Positions 1-10,489 of a DNA stretch of 64,000 bases are shown piece by piece (the stretch's first letter is position 1; each line of letters opens with the position of its first letter). The notes beneath the pieces are model-generated. The model did no database searches, had not been told where the DNA came from, and worked only from the letters and a program-made list of their open reading frames with translations. The stretch lies in the NCBI GenBank assembly GCA_024509875.1, contig JAMPIV010011350.1, positions 186,001-250,000 of the forward strand, given 5' to 3'. Source of the DNA: Oreohelix idahoensis (Eukaryota > Mollusca > Gastropoda > Stylommatophora > Oreohelicidae). Position numbers and translations under genes: made by a program.

Positions 1-453
1 AAAGAGAAAATAAAATTGACAAATACTAATATAAATAAAAATCAGCAACTGCAAAAGACAACAGTTATTTAAATTGAATACAAAATTAGTAAATTAAATG
101 ACACTAAATACCCCAATTATAACCAACTTTCAGGTTGAACAGGGTAGACCAAGATGGAACGAGAAGAGGCAACAATGATCAGATGTTCAGTGCCAGATCT
201 CCACCCATCAACTCATCAAAACAACAACAACAACCGAAAGCGACACCAGCTTACTGACTGCCGGCCCACGACTCGTTGCGAGAGCGGGACCGTTTTTCGA
301 GACTGTTGTCGAGCCACGATACGGAGATGCGACTGCTTGCTAACATCACGACCGAAGACTGCGATTTACGGACACAGGAGCCAAACTACTGCCTAGCTAA
401 CCGATCAACTGGGAGGGACCGGTTATACAGGGATCACCACGCACAGTCTCTCA
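1..453. other. No recognised gene; AT-rich flank
   Basis: An AT-rich start is followed by a moderately GC-rich stretch (about 150-430). I find no coding similarity, terminal repeat or tRNA promoter box. The short open frames here overlap each other and look like chance. Confidence 0.5.
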
Positions 454-477
454 AGATATATATATATATATATATAT

Positions 478-547
<70 letters not shown>
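454..547. repeat. (TA)n microsatellite with GA interruptions
   Basis: About 90 bp of alternating TA, broken twice by a single 'aga'. It directly abuts the 5' truncation point of the LINE fragment that follows. Confidence 0.95.
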
Positions 548-548
<1 letters not shown>

Positions 549-1172
549 TCCTGGAGCAGGTCGACCACTTTAAATACCTCGGAGCTATTATAGACCGGAA
601 GGGAGGCATCAAAGAAGAGTTGGCTACCCGAAAAGCAGCAGCTGGGAGACTTTTTCAAGCCATAAATCGATGATTCCTCAGCAAAAGAGAAGTTGGTAAG
701 AAGATGGCTGTATATCGCTCCACCTATGCCCCAGTCTTGACGTATGGATGCGAGTCATTGGCAATGACTACAACCCACAAAAGCCAGATCCAAACCTCAG
801 AAATGAGGTATCTGAGGAAGGTGGTTGAAGTAACAAGAAGAGACATGGTCCGCAACCAGACGATACTTCAAGGCCTAAAATCCCACCCCCTGCAGACCCA
901 AGTCCCAGCTAAGATGGGTTGGCCATGTCTGCAGAATGGGAGAAGATCAGCTACCACGACAAGCATGGGAAACTAAGAGCTAGGAATCCAAACCTCAAGG
1001 ACGACCCAGAGTCCGCTGGGAGGACAACATTAGAAAATCTTTGAAGGACCGAGGACTAGAATGGAACCAGGCAGGAGGAAGACAGCCGTTATGATAGTCT
1101 GGCGCTCTCTCTTCCAAACCTCTACACCTCACGGTAGAAGGGGAACGACTAAGTAAGTAAGTAAGTAAGTAA
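548..1172 (+). pseudogene. 3' end of an APE-type non-LTR retrotransposon (LINE), 5'-truncated
   Basis: Translation of 548-1150 gives the C-terminal end of a LINE reverse transcriptase: a 'KYLGAIID' thumb-like segment, then the 'YAPVLTYGCESLAM' block and 'EMRYLRKV..VTRRD', which are typical of RTE/CR1-like pol proteins in invertebrates. The frame is broken by a stop at about 670 and a shift near 890-900. The copy ends in a (TAAG)n tail at about 1151-1172, a normal LINE 3' terminus. Everything upstream of the RT C-terminus is missing, so this is a dead 5'-truncated copy. The exact clade cannot be settled from this length. Confidence 0.8.
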
Positions 1173-1558
1173 GGATAATGTTAGCAATCAACAAATGTTT
1201 TGTTACATTTCAAAACTATTTTTACTCCTTGTTTTCATAGTTAAATAATACAATGTATAAATTATAACATAAAATTACAGTAATGTACAGTGATAAATAA
1301 TTAAAAAAAGAAGTAGGTCACTACTAACCAACGAGAGTCTAAAATAATCGAACAAATTATATAATACAATTAATGGGCTGGTCTTCGTAAGCATGAGTAA
1401 ATCGGATACATCGTAAGCTAACTGCCTTACATATGTACCCAACAATGAAAAAATCCCGTCAGCTTTTCGAGAAAATACGGAAAAATAAAGGCGAGCATTG
1501 CACCTTGAAAGCTAAACTGAACACTCTTAAAAGAACGCGCTTGCCTTGAAATATTTTC
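1173..1558. other. AT-rich non-coding, possibly PLE 5' region
   Basis: No coding similarity seen. Part of it may be the 5' untranslated region of the PLE that begins at 1559, but I could not find the 5' boundary or a direct repeat of the 3' region. Confidence 0.35.
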
Positions 1559-4135
1559 ATGGTATATTTTCCAATTCTTCCTAATGGATTCTCTTCCAAT
1601 TTTCATCCATCTGCTGGTATACTCAATCCTAGGGAACAACGTCTCCTACAACGAATTGAGACCAGATGTGGCTTTCAACGTATGCGCGTAGTGGCCGCCA
1701 GTCACTCCCGCCTTTTATCAGACCTCAGTGCCCAACAGACCCAACTTCTGCTTCACTTACGTTGTCTCACCTCCTACAACTTCCCTTTCTATTCTATGAT
1801 ACGCACCACTATCCACACACTGAACCGGCAGCTGCATGAATTCCTTTCCACGTCCAAACACCATAAACTATCCCATCTCATCCCTACCCCCAAAGCTACC
1901 CCTCCATCCTCCACTCCATCATGCACTCAGGTAGTCTGCATCCCCCCAGATCTACCCCTCTCTGAGGGAGAGCGCTCTGTTCTTAGTAAGGGCCTAAAAT
2001 TTGTTCCTCTTCGTCCGACCCTAGACCAATACAATCTCCTCCAGGATGTTCATCGGTTTCACCGTCGCATGAGGCTGAAGTTCCATTTTAGAAAGGAAGA
2101 TAGCACTCCGCAGTCTCAGGCTGAATCCGACATCTTCGCACGCTTTCCTGAGTCTACTAAACCCCCCTTTACACCTAAACCTGGGGCCTCTCATGCCCTG
2201 GACCTGTGTATCAAGAACACCATCCATGACATTCAGCAGCTCCGCCCTCGTAGATTGCATTATTCCAATCTCACTTCGGCAGAGTCCTGCGCTCTCTCCC
2301 TTCTTCGCCGCAGAGACGACATTGTCATCAAACCGGCTGACAAGGGAGGAGCCATTGTCGTCTGGCAGAAGGACTTTTTATATCTAAGTGAAGGTAATAA
2401 CCAGTTGACCAATGGCTCTTTTTACAGGCCCAGGACCAGCGATGCGACTGTCTCTAACAATCGCATTGTACACAACACTATTAAACAGCTCATCACTAGT
2501 AATGCTCTTCCTCCCGAAGCTTCTCGTCTTAGGATTCATGACAGCTCTTTGGGCAAGCCTGTATTCTACATGCTCCCCAAAATTCATAAGATTGAAAACC
2601 CTGGCAGACCTATTGTCTCAGCCTGTTCCTGTCCTACTGAACACATTTCTGATTTCCTCGATAGCATTTTCCAGCCTATCGTTGAGAATCTTCCCTCCTT
2701 TGTCAAAGACACCAATCATGCTCTTACAACTTTCTCCTCTATCCGACTCTCAGCAGACCGCTCCTACCGTCTTTTCTTGTTAGATGTCTGTTCTCTGTAC
2801 ACCTCTATTCCCCACTCTGATGGTCTCCGAGCTCTTAGGTTTTTTCTTGACCAACGCACTTGCCCTTCTATATCCACTGTCACTCTTCTCCGTCTTGCTG
2901 AACTGGTCCTTCAACTGAATTCCTTTGAATTCAATGGTCAGTTTTTTGACCAAATTAGTGGTGTTGCCATGGGAACGAAGATGGGTCCTAGCTATGCCTG
3001 CCTGTTCATGGGCCATATGGAGCATCAGATATGGCAACAATACTCCGGTCCTTTCCCCGGGTTTTACCGCAGATATATCGATGATGGCATAGGTCTCACA
3101 GATATGTCTGAGACTGATTTATATCGCTTCATCGACTTTGTCAACCACTTTCACCCCACCATCAAGTTCACCTCCCTTGTCTCCACAGTATCTGTCAACT
3201 TCCTTGACATTACTATTTCTATCACGCCCTCCGGCCTTAATACCTCAGCATACTACAAGCCGACAGATGCCCACAGCTACCTCCTGTATACCTCTTCTCA
3301 TCCTCGGGCCTGTCGTGACTCCCTTCCTTTTTCACAACTTCTCCGCCTCCGCCGTTTGTGCCAAGACGACGATGACTTCCACTTCCGAGCAAATGAGATG
3401 TTGGATTTCTTCCGTAGCAGACTTTATCCGGAACATGTTCTCACCTCTGCTCTCCAACGTGTGCTCCCCATCTCTCGTCAGGAGGCCCTCATACCTCACT
3501 ATAAATCCACTTCAGATAGAGTCAAATTAATCTTGACCCATCACCCTCACAGCACTGCTGTCCAACGGATCCTTTTCCGCCACCTCCCTATCCTCCAAGC
3601 AGAGCCTGCGACCCAAGCAGTATTCGGTGAAGCACCTTTGGTGGCATATAGACGTTACAAGAACTTGAAGGATCTTCTTGTTCACAGCCGTCTCCCAAAG
3701 GAGAATGCCACTCACTTTGGCACACTACCCTGTGGTCGGACACGATGCAACACGTGCAAGTATGTCATCTCAACCCAGAAGGTGTCCTTTCCTAAGGCTA
3801 CGTACACCATCACTAGTAGCTTCACGTGTGAATCGCGTAATGTCATTTATACGATCATATGTAAACGTTGCTGCAAAACCTATATTGGCCAAACAGGCAA
3901 ACGACTTAGGGACAGATTCAGCCAGCACTTAAATGACATCTCTCAGCAAAAGTCCACACCAGTTGCCACACACTTCAATAGTCCTGACCACCAGGGTCCC
4001 ATCGACATCCAGGTCACTGCGATCCGATCCTGCTCCTCTGACACTGCCAGCCGAGAACAGCTTGAGAACCGTCTTATCCACCGCATGGGGTGTCTAAAAA
4101 CAGCCGGTCTCAACACTTTCCACACCTTTGTCTGA
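1559..4135 (+). CDS. Penelope-like element polyprotein: reverse transcriptase + GIY-YIG endonuclease
   Basis: An uninterrupted 858-residue ORF. The start is fixed by an in-frame TGA 12 nt upstream of the first ATG. Landmarks in order: 'ADKGGAIVVWQ' (about residue 260), 'FYMLPKIHK' (about 340), 'DVCSLYTSIPH' (RT motif A, about 408), 'GVAMGTKMGPS' (motif B, about 470), 'YRRYIDDG' (catalytic YIDD, about 505), 'VNFLDITIS' (about 545), a CX5CX2C cluster in 'PCGRTRCNTC' (about 725), then a GIY-YIG nuclease with 'VIYTI' and 'YIGQTGKRLRDRF' (about 760-785) and a downstream 'REQLENRLIH' supplying the conserved Glu. RT plus a C-terminal GIY-YIG domain defines the endonuclease-positive Penelope-like elements. 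The length is normal for the family and no catalytic residue seen is missing, so the copy is potentially active. It would make new copies by target-primed reverse transcription in the nucleus. Ancestry is certain; activity is inference. Confidence 0.95.
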   Translation: MVYFPILPNGFSSNFHPSAGILNPREQRLLQRIETRCGFQRMRVVAASHSRLLSDLSAQQTQLLLHLRCLTSYNFPFYSMIRTTIHTLNRQLHEFLSTSKHHKLSHLIPTPKATPPSSTPSCTQVVCIPPDLPLSEGERSVLSKGLKFVPLRPTLDQYNLLQDVHRFHRRMRLKFHFRKEDSTPQSQAESDIFARFPESTKPPFTPKPGASHALDLCIKNTIHDIQQLRPRRLHYSNLTSAESCALSLLRRRDDIVIKPADKGGAIVVWQKDFLYLSEGNNQLTNGSFYRPRTSDATVSNNRIVHNTIKQLITSNALPPEASRLRIHDSSLGKPVFYMLPKIHKIENPGRPIVSACSCPTEHISDFLDSIFQPIVENLPSFVKDTNHALTTFSSIRLSADRSYRLFLLDVCSLYTSIPHSDGLRALRFFLDQRTCPSISTVTLLRLAELVLQLNSFEFNGQFFDQISGVAMGTKMGPSYACLFMGHMEHQIWQQYSGPFPGFYRRYIDDGIGLTDMSETDLYRFIDFVNHFHPTIKFTSLVSTVSVNFLDITISITPSGLNTSAYYKPTDAHSYLLYTSSHPRACRDSLPFSQLLRLRRLCQDDDDFHFRANEMLDFFRSRLYPEHVLTSALQRVLPISRQEALIPHYKSTSDRVKLILTHHPHSTAVQRILFRHLPILQAEPATQAVFGEAPLVAYRRYKNLKDLLVHSRLPKENATHFGTLPCGRTRCNTCKYVISTQKVSFPKATYTITSSFTCESRNVIYTIICKRCCKTYIGQTGKRLRDRFSQHLNDISQQKSTPVATHFNSPDHQGPIDIQVTAIRSCSSDTASREQLENRLIHRMGCLKTAGLNTFHTFV

Positions 4136-4680
4136 GGTCACCCTTTCCTCTCTTGCTCTATTTGGACTCTTTCCACTCTTATCCTATTCATCTATTTTTA
4201 TGCCATCCTCCATAATATGTATGGATGTACACGTTTTCTAATTTGTCTTGATTTTTTATTTCATATTCATTTATCTCCTACTTATTCTGTCCTCTTCTAT
4301 TTCCAGTCCCCACTTTTATTATATTTGGGTAGTTTTTTGTTCAGTTTCGTTTTTTAGTTTTTAGCTTCTTAGTATGTATTGTGTACTTCCGGGGTCAGAA
4401 GTCACTTCCTTTTCAGCCATGCTTCGCCTTCAGGGAAGTACCTAGATTTTATTTTTATTATTATTATTATTTATTTTTATATTTCTTTAAGTTCTTATGT
4501 CTCCTATGTAGCCTTCACTTTCTTTCTTTTCCTGACGAAGGCCTTGTGGCCGTAACGTAGACTACTTTCTTTGTCTTTTGTCCTCGTAAGACGAATCACC
4601 TTTTTTCGATTTTTTTTCAAACCCACCCATTATATTTTCCAAAAAATAGGGAAAAGGCGCACTTTGCGCCGTGCAAGTTA
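4136..4680 (+). other. PLE 3' untranslated region
   Basis: Pyrimidine-rich, T-rich non-coding DNA after the PLE stop codon. It carries the hammerhead-like motif at 4532-4560. The 3' end of the element is not defined, as I found no clear target-site duplication. Confidence 0.5.
4532..4560 (+). ncRNA. Hammerhead-ribozyme-like motif in PLE 3' region
   Basis: The order is CTGACGA (4532-4538), a perfect GGCC-TTGT-GGCC hairpin (4540-4551), then GTAAC-GTA. This copies the minimal hammerhead layout: CUGANGA, stem II, GAAA, a very short stem III and a GUH cleavage triplet. PLEs are known to carry minimal hammerheads in their terminal repeats. The core GAAA reads GTAA here, so this copy may be inactive or a degenerate variant. 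The assignment rests on pattern only. Confidence 0.5.
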
Positions 4681-4899
4681 AATTTAAAAGAGCAAAGAGG
4701 CGTTTCAATTTTTTCTTTCATGGCTCATTGACCACTGATCAAAAGTCATAATAAATTTGACGACAAAGTTATCATTACGTTGGACTGGAATGGGAAACAA
4801 TAAAATAAGCGCAGGAGAATTAGTGACGTCATCAAGACATGCAACAGAAAGAGCGTAACATAATTATTTCCCACCATGTGTTGGCGTGTTACTTGCTCT
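4681..4899. other. Non-coding, nothing recognised
   Basis: No ORF or repeat signature identified. Confidence 0.4.
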
Positions 4900-5265
4900 T
4901 ACATTCATTCACATTGTTGTAAATGTTATATCTTCACTTGTATCCACTGGATTTACATAAAACAAATGTCCAAACGTGAAGAAATAACGGCCATTCAAGA
5001 AATACGTTTTATTGTTTTACAGAAGCAAAATAAAATACAATCTAAAATGGCTGGTAACCTGACGTTATAAGGGGCAGTAAAAAGTGCTGCCAACTATGAA
5101 ATCACGTATTAAACATACTGGATCTCACGCTAAGCTGAAATGTTATTGTAATGCAATATTTTATGTAATAAATTGCAGTTAATTCTCTCTATTGGACGTT
5201 TGTTTCATAAAAACTAATTGGATAATAGTGAAGAAATAGCAATTTAAAAGTGGAAAGTGACTTAC
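4900..5265. repeat. Diverged interspersed repeat, copy A
   Basis: Co-linear similarity to 38425-38775 (shared blocks include 'gacgttata', 'ggatctca', 'attttatgt' and 'ttggataa'), roughly 70-75% identical by eye. Class unknown: no coding capacity, and terminal repeats were not found. Confidence 0.6.
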
Positions 5266-7040
5266 CCTGTGTGAATGTCTATATATAGACTTAAGACGGA
5301 GTTCCGTTCCCATGACCTCGTTGTAAGTCGATATGGTCGTAAGTCACAATATACTACATGGGCCAGGAGGATATGTTAACATTAAACATGACTCAATGCT
5401 AAAATGTGTAGTTATGTTTTCTTATATTTTTAGCTAATTGTATTATTTATTTATAGTAAAATAAAATAGTGTACTATTTATAACATAAAATTACTGTACT
5501 AGACAGTTCTGTAGTGTAATACAAATGAAATTTACGACCCAACGTCGAGAGTCGAAAATAATCTAGTCTAACATAATAGGATGGCCGTGGTAAGAATCAA
5601 TAGTCGTAAGTCGCATACTTAATATTACACAATATTACTCTTCAGCTCCCTATCATCATAGGACTTCATCGAATTCAGACTAAGTCCTCCTGTCCTATGG
5701 CATCTGCTCAAGGTCTCCCATGTCCTCTTTATCATTTTCACTTGTCTCCCTTGCTCTTCTCCACGTGTCTCTAAATCAAAATACGATGGAATGCAGAAGC
5801 AGGCATGGCACAACAGCTTAAAAGAGAGTTTTTACAATGTTTTTTAGATGAGATTCTAAAACAGAAGTTACACAGAAGACATCTCTTTTAGCTTTAGCGT
5901 AGAAGACCATCTAACTCGTGGTATTGCATCACCTGCCAATTAGTGGGTCTGGTATGACCTCAGCCAATGTGATCCCGCTGAGCTGGGGAAGTCCTTTGGG
6001 GTTACATGAAAGCTCAGAAAAACCTTTCCACAAATGCTGCAACGGTAAAGATTGAAAACTCAAATCTCTGCGGTCCGAAAGAAGAAGAAGATGCATACAG
6101 AAAACACGCATTTTTCTGACTTTTTTTTTTAAGCAGAGGCTAGAAGGGACGACAAACACCCTTCATTCTTATTATTATTTTTCTTTCAATGGCTTGTAAA
6201 TTTAACACTGCCATCTTGAATTGTAAACATTGTCAATAAATTATATCATTAATTTCAATAAAATATTTTATTGCTGCAATGTGCTTTTTGCGTTTTGTTG
6301 TGATTCATGTGTGTTTATGTGGTACATAAAACACAAATCCTCGTATGTGATTTTTGGTTTCTTGTTTGCCTTTAAATGTTTAGCTATACTTTGCTATCTT
6401 AAATTGTCATCATTATCAACAAATCATATAAATAATGTCAATAAAATATTCCATTACTGCAACATGCTGTTGGCAGCAATGCGATTCTTTCATACTGTCG
6501 TAGGGTGAGAAAGGACAGATGGCACAGGTGATTACTATTAAAGTGAGTTGCAGATGAGGTATGGAAGACAGGATCACTAAGTGTGATATTGAATGTTTTA
6601 CAACAGCCAAGAACTAGTATTTAATTACGTGATAGCATTATTTGTTCACCCTCCCGAACTTTGTCGAATTAATTCACCCACAGTCTCATTTGTTTCTGAC
6701 AGACAGACTGAAAGGAAAAAAATAAAATGGTTGGACATTCTGAACTGATGGTCTCTTTCTTTTTCAATATTTATTTTAAAAAAAATATAATAATTATTTT
6801 TATATGTATATATAGGGCAGATTTAAAAAAAAACAATATTATCGCCCTTCTCTTTTTTTCTTTTACAGCAAATCACTATATCAACAAACGAATAACAATC
6901 TCGAGTTTAGCATGAAAAAAAAAAATCAAATTGAGTTAAAGAAAATACACAACACGAGTTCTGATACTCACAAAGACGACACCTTACAATACAGACAATA
7001 CACAAATTTCTCTTAACTAAAGTCCTGTGTTAGCCTCCCA
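5266..7040. other. AT-rich non-coding DNA
   Basis: No ORF with recognisable similarity. An internal repeat of an 'aatgtcaataaa'-like segment occurs near 6225-6265 and 6410-6460, each followed by a similar 'attactgcaa' tract, so there is a short imperfect duplication of about 60 bp. Nothing else seen. Confidence 0.4.
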
Positions 7041-7055
7041 AGTCGGGCGCCAACT
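7037..7055 (-). promoter_or_regulatory. Possible tRNA-Lys-like primer binding site of an LTR relic
   Basis: On the minus strand this reads TGGCGCCCGACTTGGGAGG, close to the lysine-tRNA primer binding sites used by many retroelements (TGGCGCCC core). If real, the LTR would lie to the right (about 7060-7590). I found neither the second LTR nor coding DNA for it. Confidence 0.3.
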
Positions 7056-7594
7056 TCTGAGTCTAGTCAGAGTCTGTGTAAAAATTTAAGTACGAGAGTC
7101 TATCCTACAAATTAGAACACTGGGCTATCCTTGCCCCCTGAAATACTCTATTACGTCAGCTGATTCCTCCCAGAAAGAAAGGCTAAAACGCCAGACATGC
7201 TGCACGCCCAGGTGATTGCGTGTTGGATTTTGAGATGTTATCCGGGACGTGTCAATGCAAACCATGGAATATTACTCAAAAAAATTTAGAACAAACACAC
7301 AGTGACGTTAGATCTGGTGAGGTCTGGGTTCCCTATTTCTCTATGGTAAGACTGCCAGACAGACTATATCACTGATGTGTTGTTATACAGAGCGGGTTAT
7401 CACGCTAACCTGGCACTAAGTAGGCCAACAACCAAGTTGGTCAAGCCGACCCTTTATGGCTGTGTGACTGAGGGGTAATCCGGGAAGCTTGGCGATGTTT
7501 TGAATCTGCTTCACATAAAAAGACGATACGTCCTAGGACCAGCGATCTCTCACAGTATGGGTGGGTTTTCTTGAGATCGGTGATAACTGGGATC
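7056..7594. other. Non-coding; candidate solo/5' LTR relic
   Basis: No ORF. It lies on the LTR side of the putative minus-strand primer binding site. No second copy exists in the window, so LTR status is unproven. Confidence 0.25.
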
Positions 7595-7776
7595 TACAAG
7601 GACTCTCCCCCGTCTTGCAGAACCGGTCCTTCGACTAAATTCCCTTGAGTTAAAGGACAGTTCTTTGATCAAGTCAGTGGAGTCGCTATGGGTACCAAGA
7701 TAAGTCGCAGTAATGCCTGCCTCTTCATGGGCTACATGGAGTATCAAGTGTGGCAGCAGTATCCTGGACCTTCAGA
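7595..7776 (+). pseudogene. Penelope-like element RT fragment (motif B region)
   Basis: Aligns base by base to 2880-3050 of the intact PLE: 'GVAMGTK', 'ACLFMGYMEYQVWQQY'. Only about 180 bp is left, with internal frame breaks. Sequence identity is clearly lower than between recent copies, so this is a different PLE subfamily or an old copy. Beyond 7776 the similarity stops abruptly. Confidence 0.85.
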
Positions 7777-8329
7777 GAGAGGGCAAGATCAGAGGGAATA
7801 CAGAAGTTTGGTGCAGGCTTCTTACAAAGGGACAAGCTACAATGGTGGTTTAATGCTCCATAAGGAACTAAAAAAAAATAAAGATAGCGGTACTGCAGCG
7901 CGTATATTTTCGCGGAAACTTAGAGGATTACACAGAGCTTCAGACTTAACCTTGACATCTCACCAGCAACTGGAATACAATGATCTGAATAGAGCCAGCG
8001 GAGGATTTTAGCGACAATATTTAGATAAATATTAATCAACATCATCATGTGAAAATACAAATAAAGATGAATGTGACGCAATGGGAGGACGTCAATCAAT
8101 TGGTTCGTGACCCAAACAACGAGACTGCACCAGTTAAAAAATAGATAATTGATAAGAAAATTAAAAGCACTCGAAAGAAAGAAAGAAAGAAAATAATCTT
8201 ATGCCAGTCAACAAACAAGAAAGAGGAGTAAGATAAGCAAAAACCAAGCACCCCCTCACCCCCCCCCCCCCCGCCCTCCCCAAAGAAGAATAAGTAGATC
8301 AATTCCCCCCCTTTCCCCCCGGAGCATAG
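7777..8329. other. Non-coding, low-complexity rich
   Basis: Contains a (GAAA)n tract near 8175-8195 and a C-rich tract near 8255-8285. A segment of about 70 bp at 7805-7870 weakly resembles 23600-23675. No gene seen. Confidence 0.4.
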
Positions 8330-8815
8330 ACCTTCAACTGCTGTCTCCAGTTCTCTTCTCCATGTGTTATTTAGTCTACCTCTGTATCTCTTTCCCTGGG
8401 GATTCCAGGACGACTGCCTTGTAAGGCTATCAACAGGTTTCCTCAAAGTGTGTCCTATACATCGCCAGCGTCTTTTTCTCATCTCTTATTCTAATGTCAC
8501 TGTTGCAGTACATTTCTTTGTCTGGTTCTTGTCATCAGTTCCACATTGATGACTTTGTCATACCATTTCAATCCTTCTATTCTACGCAATGTCTGTAATT
8601 TTGTGTGTGTTCTCCATTTTTCAGAGGCGTACAATAGAACTGACTTGATATTTGAGTTGAAGATTCTTATTTTTATGTTGAATTTGATTTCTCTTGATCT
8701 CCATATGTTTCCCAATGCAATTAGCGTTTCTCCTGCTTGTTATATTCTTATTTTGATATCTTTGTCGGCTCCTCAAACTTTGTGTATATCGCAACCAAAA
8801 TATGAGTAAGATTCT
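8330..8815 (-). pseudogene. LINE reverse transcriptase C-terminal relic
   Basis: Read on the minus strand from 8815 downward the frames give a 'GADKDIKIRI' block, 'NIWRSREI', 'VLLYASEKWR', then 'RRWRCIGHTLRK', 'RQSSWNPQGKRYRGR' and 'NTWRREL'. These are the conserved C-terminal blocks of a family of APE-type LINE pol proteins. The pieces fall in three frames, so the copy is dead. The N-terminal RT and endonuclease are missing. Closely related relics lie at 10490-11365 and 37100-37745. Confidence 0.85.
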
Positions 8816-9024
8816 ACATCTACACCCCCTCGCCCCTCTCCTCCCCCCAAATGACAAGAGAAAAATGAATAAAAAACAGAAGCATTTAGTGCCAACAGAG
8901 TCATCATCGCAATCACTGTGCTGTGCTCGAGGAATGACACCAGGTCAATGCCCCATCACAATCAGTGTTCACACCAGATGCAGGATACCTGCACAGATAT
9001 CTTGAAATCCCCCTTTCGCTGTGG
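8816..9024. other. Non-coding spacer
   Basis: No recognised signal between the LINE relic and the MITE target-site duplication. Confidence 0.4.
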
Positions 9025-9032
9025 GATCCTCC

Positions 9033-9496
9033 CAGGCCTGGATTAACCATTAAGCAAAATAAGCACGTGCTTAGGGCACCAAGGGAAGGGGGCACCGCAG
9101 AATTGTCCCATCATGCCCCTTAACTCTCATCTCTTTCACTGCCCCAGTCGTCTTTAGTCCAATTTTTTTGTAATTTTCAAAATCTGGCGGTTAAAAAAAA
9201 AAAAAAAAACCAAAAATTCGTGTTCTTTGGTATGGTGAGTGACTGAAAATGTCAGACACAGACCTAGAGTTCAGTATGTTTGCCTGTCCTACCAACGTTT
9301 TTCTGGATGAATTTCAGTGGAGTATGGCCAGGAAGAAAAAAATTGAATTTTCAGTCTCTTCAGCATTTATTGAGTCTTAATGTCTTGTCAGTTAAGCAAT
9401 GGAAGCGCTGGGAGGGGGGGGGGGGAGGGGGGGGAAGAGAACCATGGAAGGGGGGGAGCTGTGCTTAGGGCATCAGTTGGCCTTAATCCGGCCCTG
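9033..9496. mobile_element. hAT-type MITE with 8-bp target-site duplication
   Basis: The left end CAGGCCTGGATTAACC and the right end (GGCCTTAATCCGGCCCTG, ending 9496) are imperfect inverted repeats of the CAGGGCCGGATTAA type found in hAT elements. Subterminal 'gtgcttagggca' also occurs in inverted context near both ends (9069-9081 and 9461-9473). Flanking 8-mers GATCCTCC (9025-9032) and GATCCTCT (9497-9504) match at 7 of 8 positions, the hAT duplication length. It is 464 bp, has no transposase, and holds an internal G-rich tract at 9412-9455. Confidence 0.85.
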
Positions 9497-10489
9497 GATC
9501 CTCTCCATGTACAGTTGTAGCTGGTTACCAAAAGACCCTCTCTACAAACCAGGCAATAATTGTAACAGTAATAATAATAATGGTGATGATAATAAAAATA
9601 ATAATCTATCAGTAATACTAATTTACTTTCAGCAATACTTGATATGTAATAAACAAAAAGTAAGAAGAAGAACGTTACTAAAGAAACGATCTAAACACGA
9701 ATTAAAAGCCAAAGACTACTATAAAGCAATAGTATTAAAGAAATTAACAGCAAATAATGGAATTTAAACAAATCAACACGTATAAATTCAAACAATAAAA
9801 TAAATATACTGTAAATATCCAAGTAAAAACAAAAAGCAAACAACTAATTATGATGAAAATAGATCATACCAATTACAACGAATTGTAAATACCACTTTGA
9901 CGTAAATAAAATAAAAACAAGAAAATACAGTTACATTTAATACCATAAATATAACCGAAAATCAGGATGAATTCCCGTCTGATGCTATCATGCTCTCCTC
10001 CCGTTCATTGAAGAAAGAAAACAAATTTCCCCAAGGCGCTGTAGCCAGATTCCATCTTCATCAACTAAGAAACCATGGGAAACTACTCTGGACGTTGGCT
10101 ACATTACGACAAATACGCTTTCTTACAAGCTATTGATGTCAACAAATTAAGTGTCGTCAGTGCCTTCTTAAATTCCACATGTAATAATTTATAAGAAAGA
10201 AATAAAGAGCAGGAAAAGAATAAAATTAATGCAGCTGGTACATCTACTTGTCCAACTTCTTTTCTGCTATAATTATTCTTTGACTTCTGCCTCCTCTATG
10301 TTTTTTTCTTATTTTCAAGTAATTGTCAGGTTCTGTTGATTTTGTGTTTAATTTCCGGGAAACTTCCGTTCGTAAACTTGTCCTTTGCAAGAGTAAATTA
10401 ACCTGTAAATAAATAACTCACAAATGTTTAGGGAATTAAATATTTAAAGCAAACAAACGTAAATATTGGTTTTCTTAGTCAACAATGAC
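9497..10489. other. AT-rich non-coding DNA
   Basis: A (AAT)n-like patch lies near 9560-9605. No coding similarity, RNA gene or paired repeat found. Confidence 0.4.
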
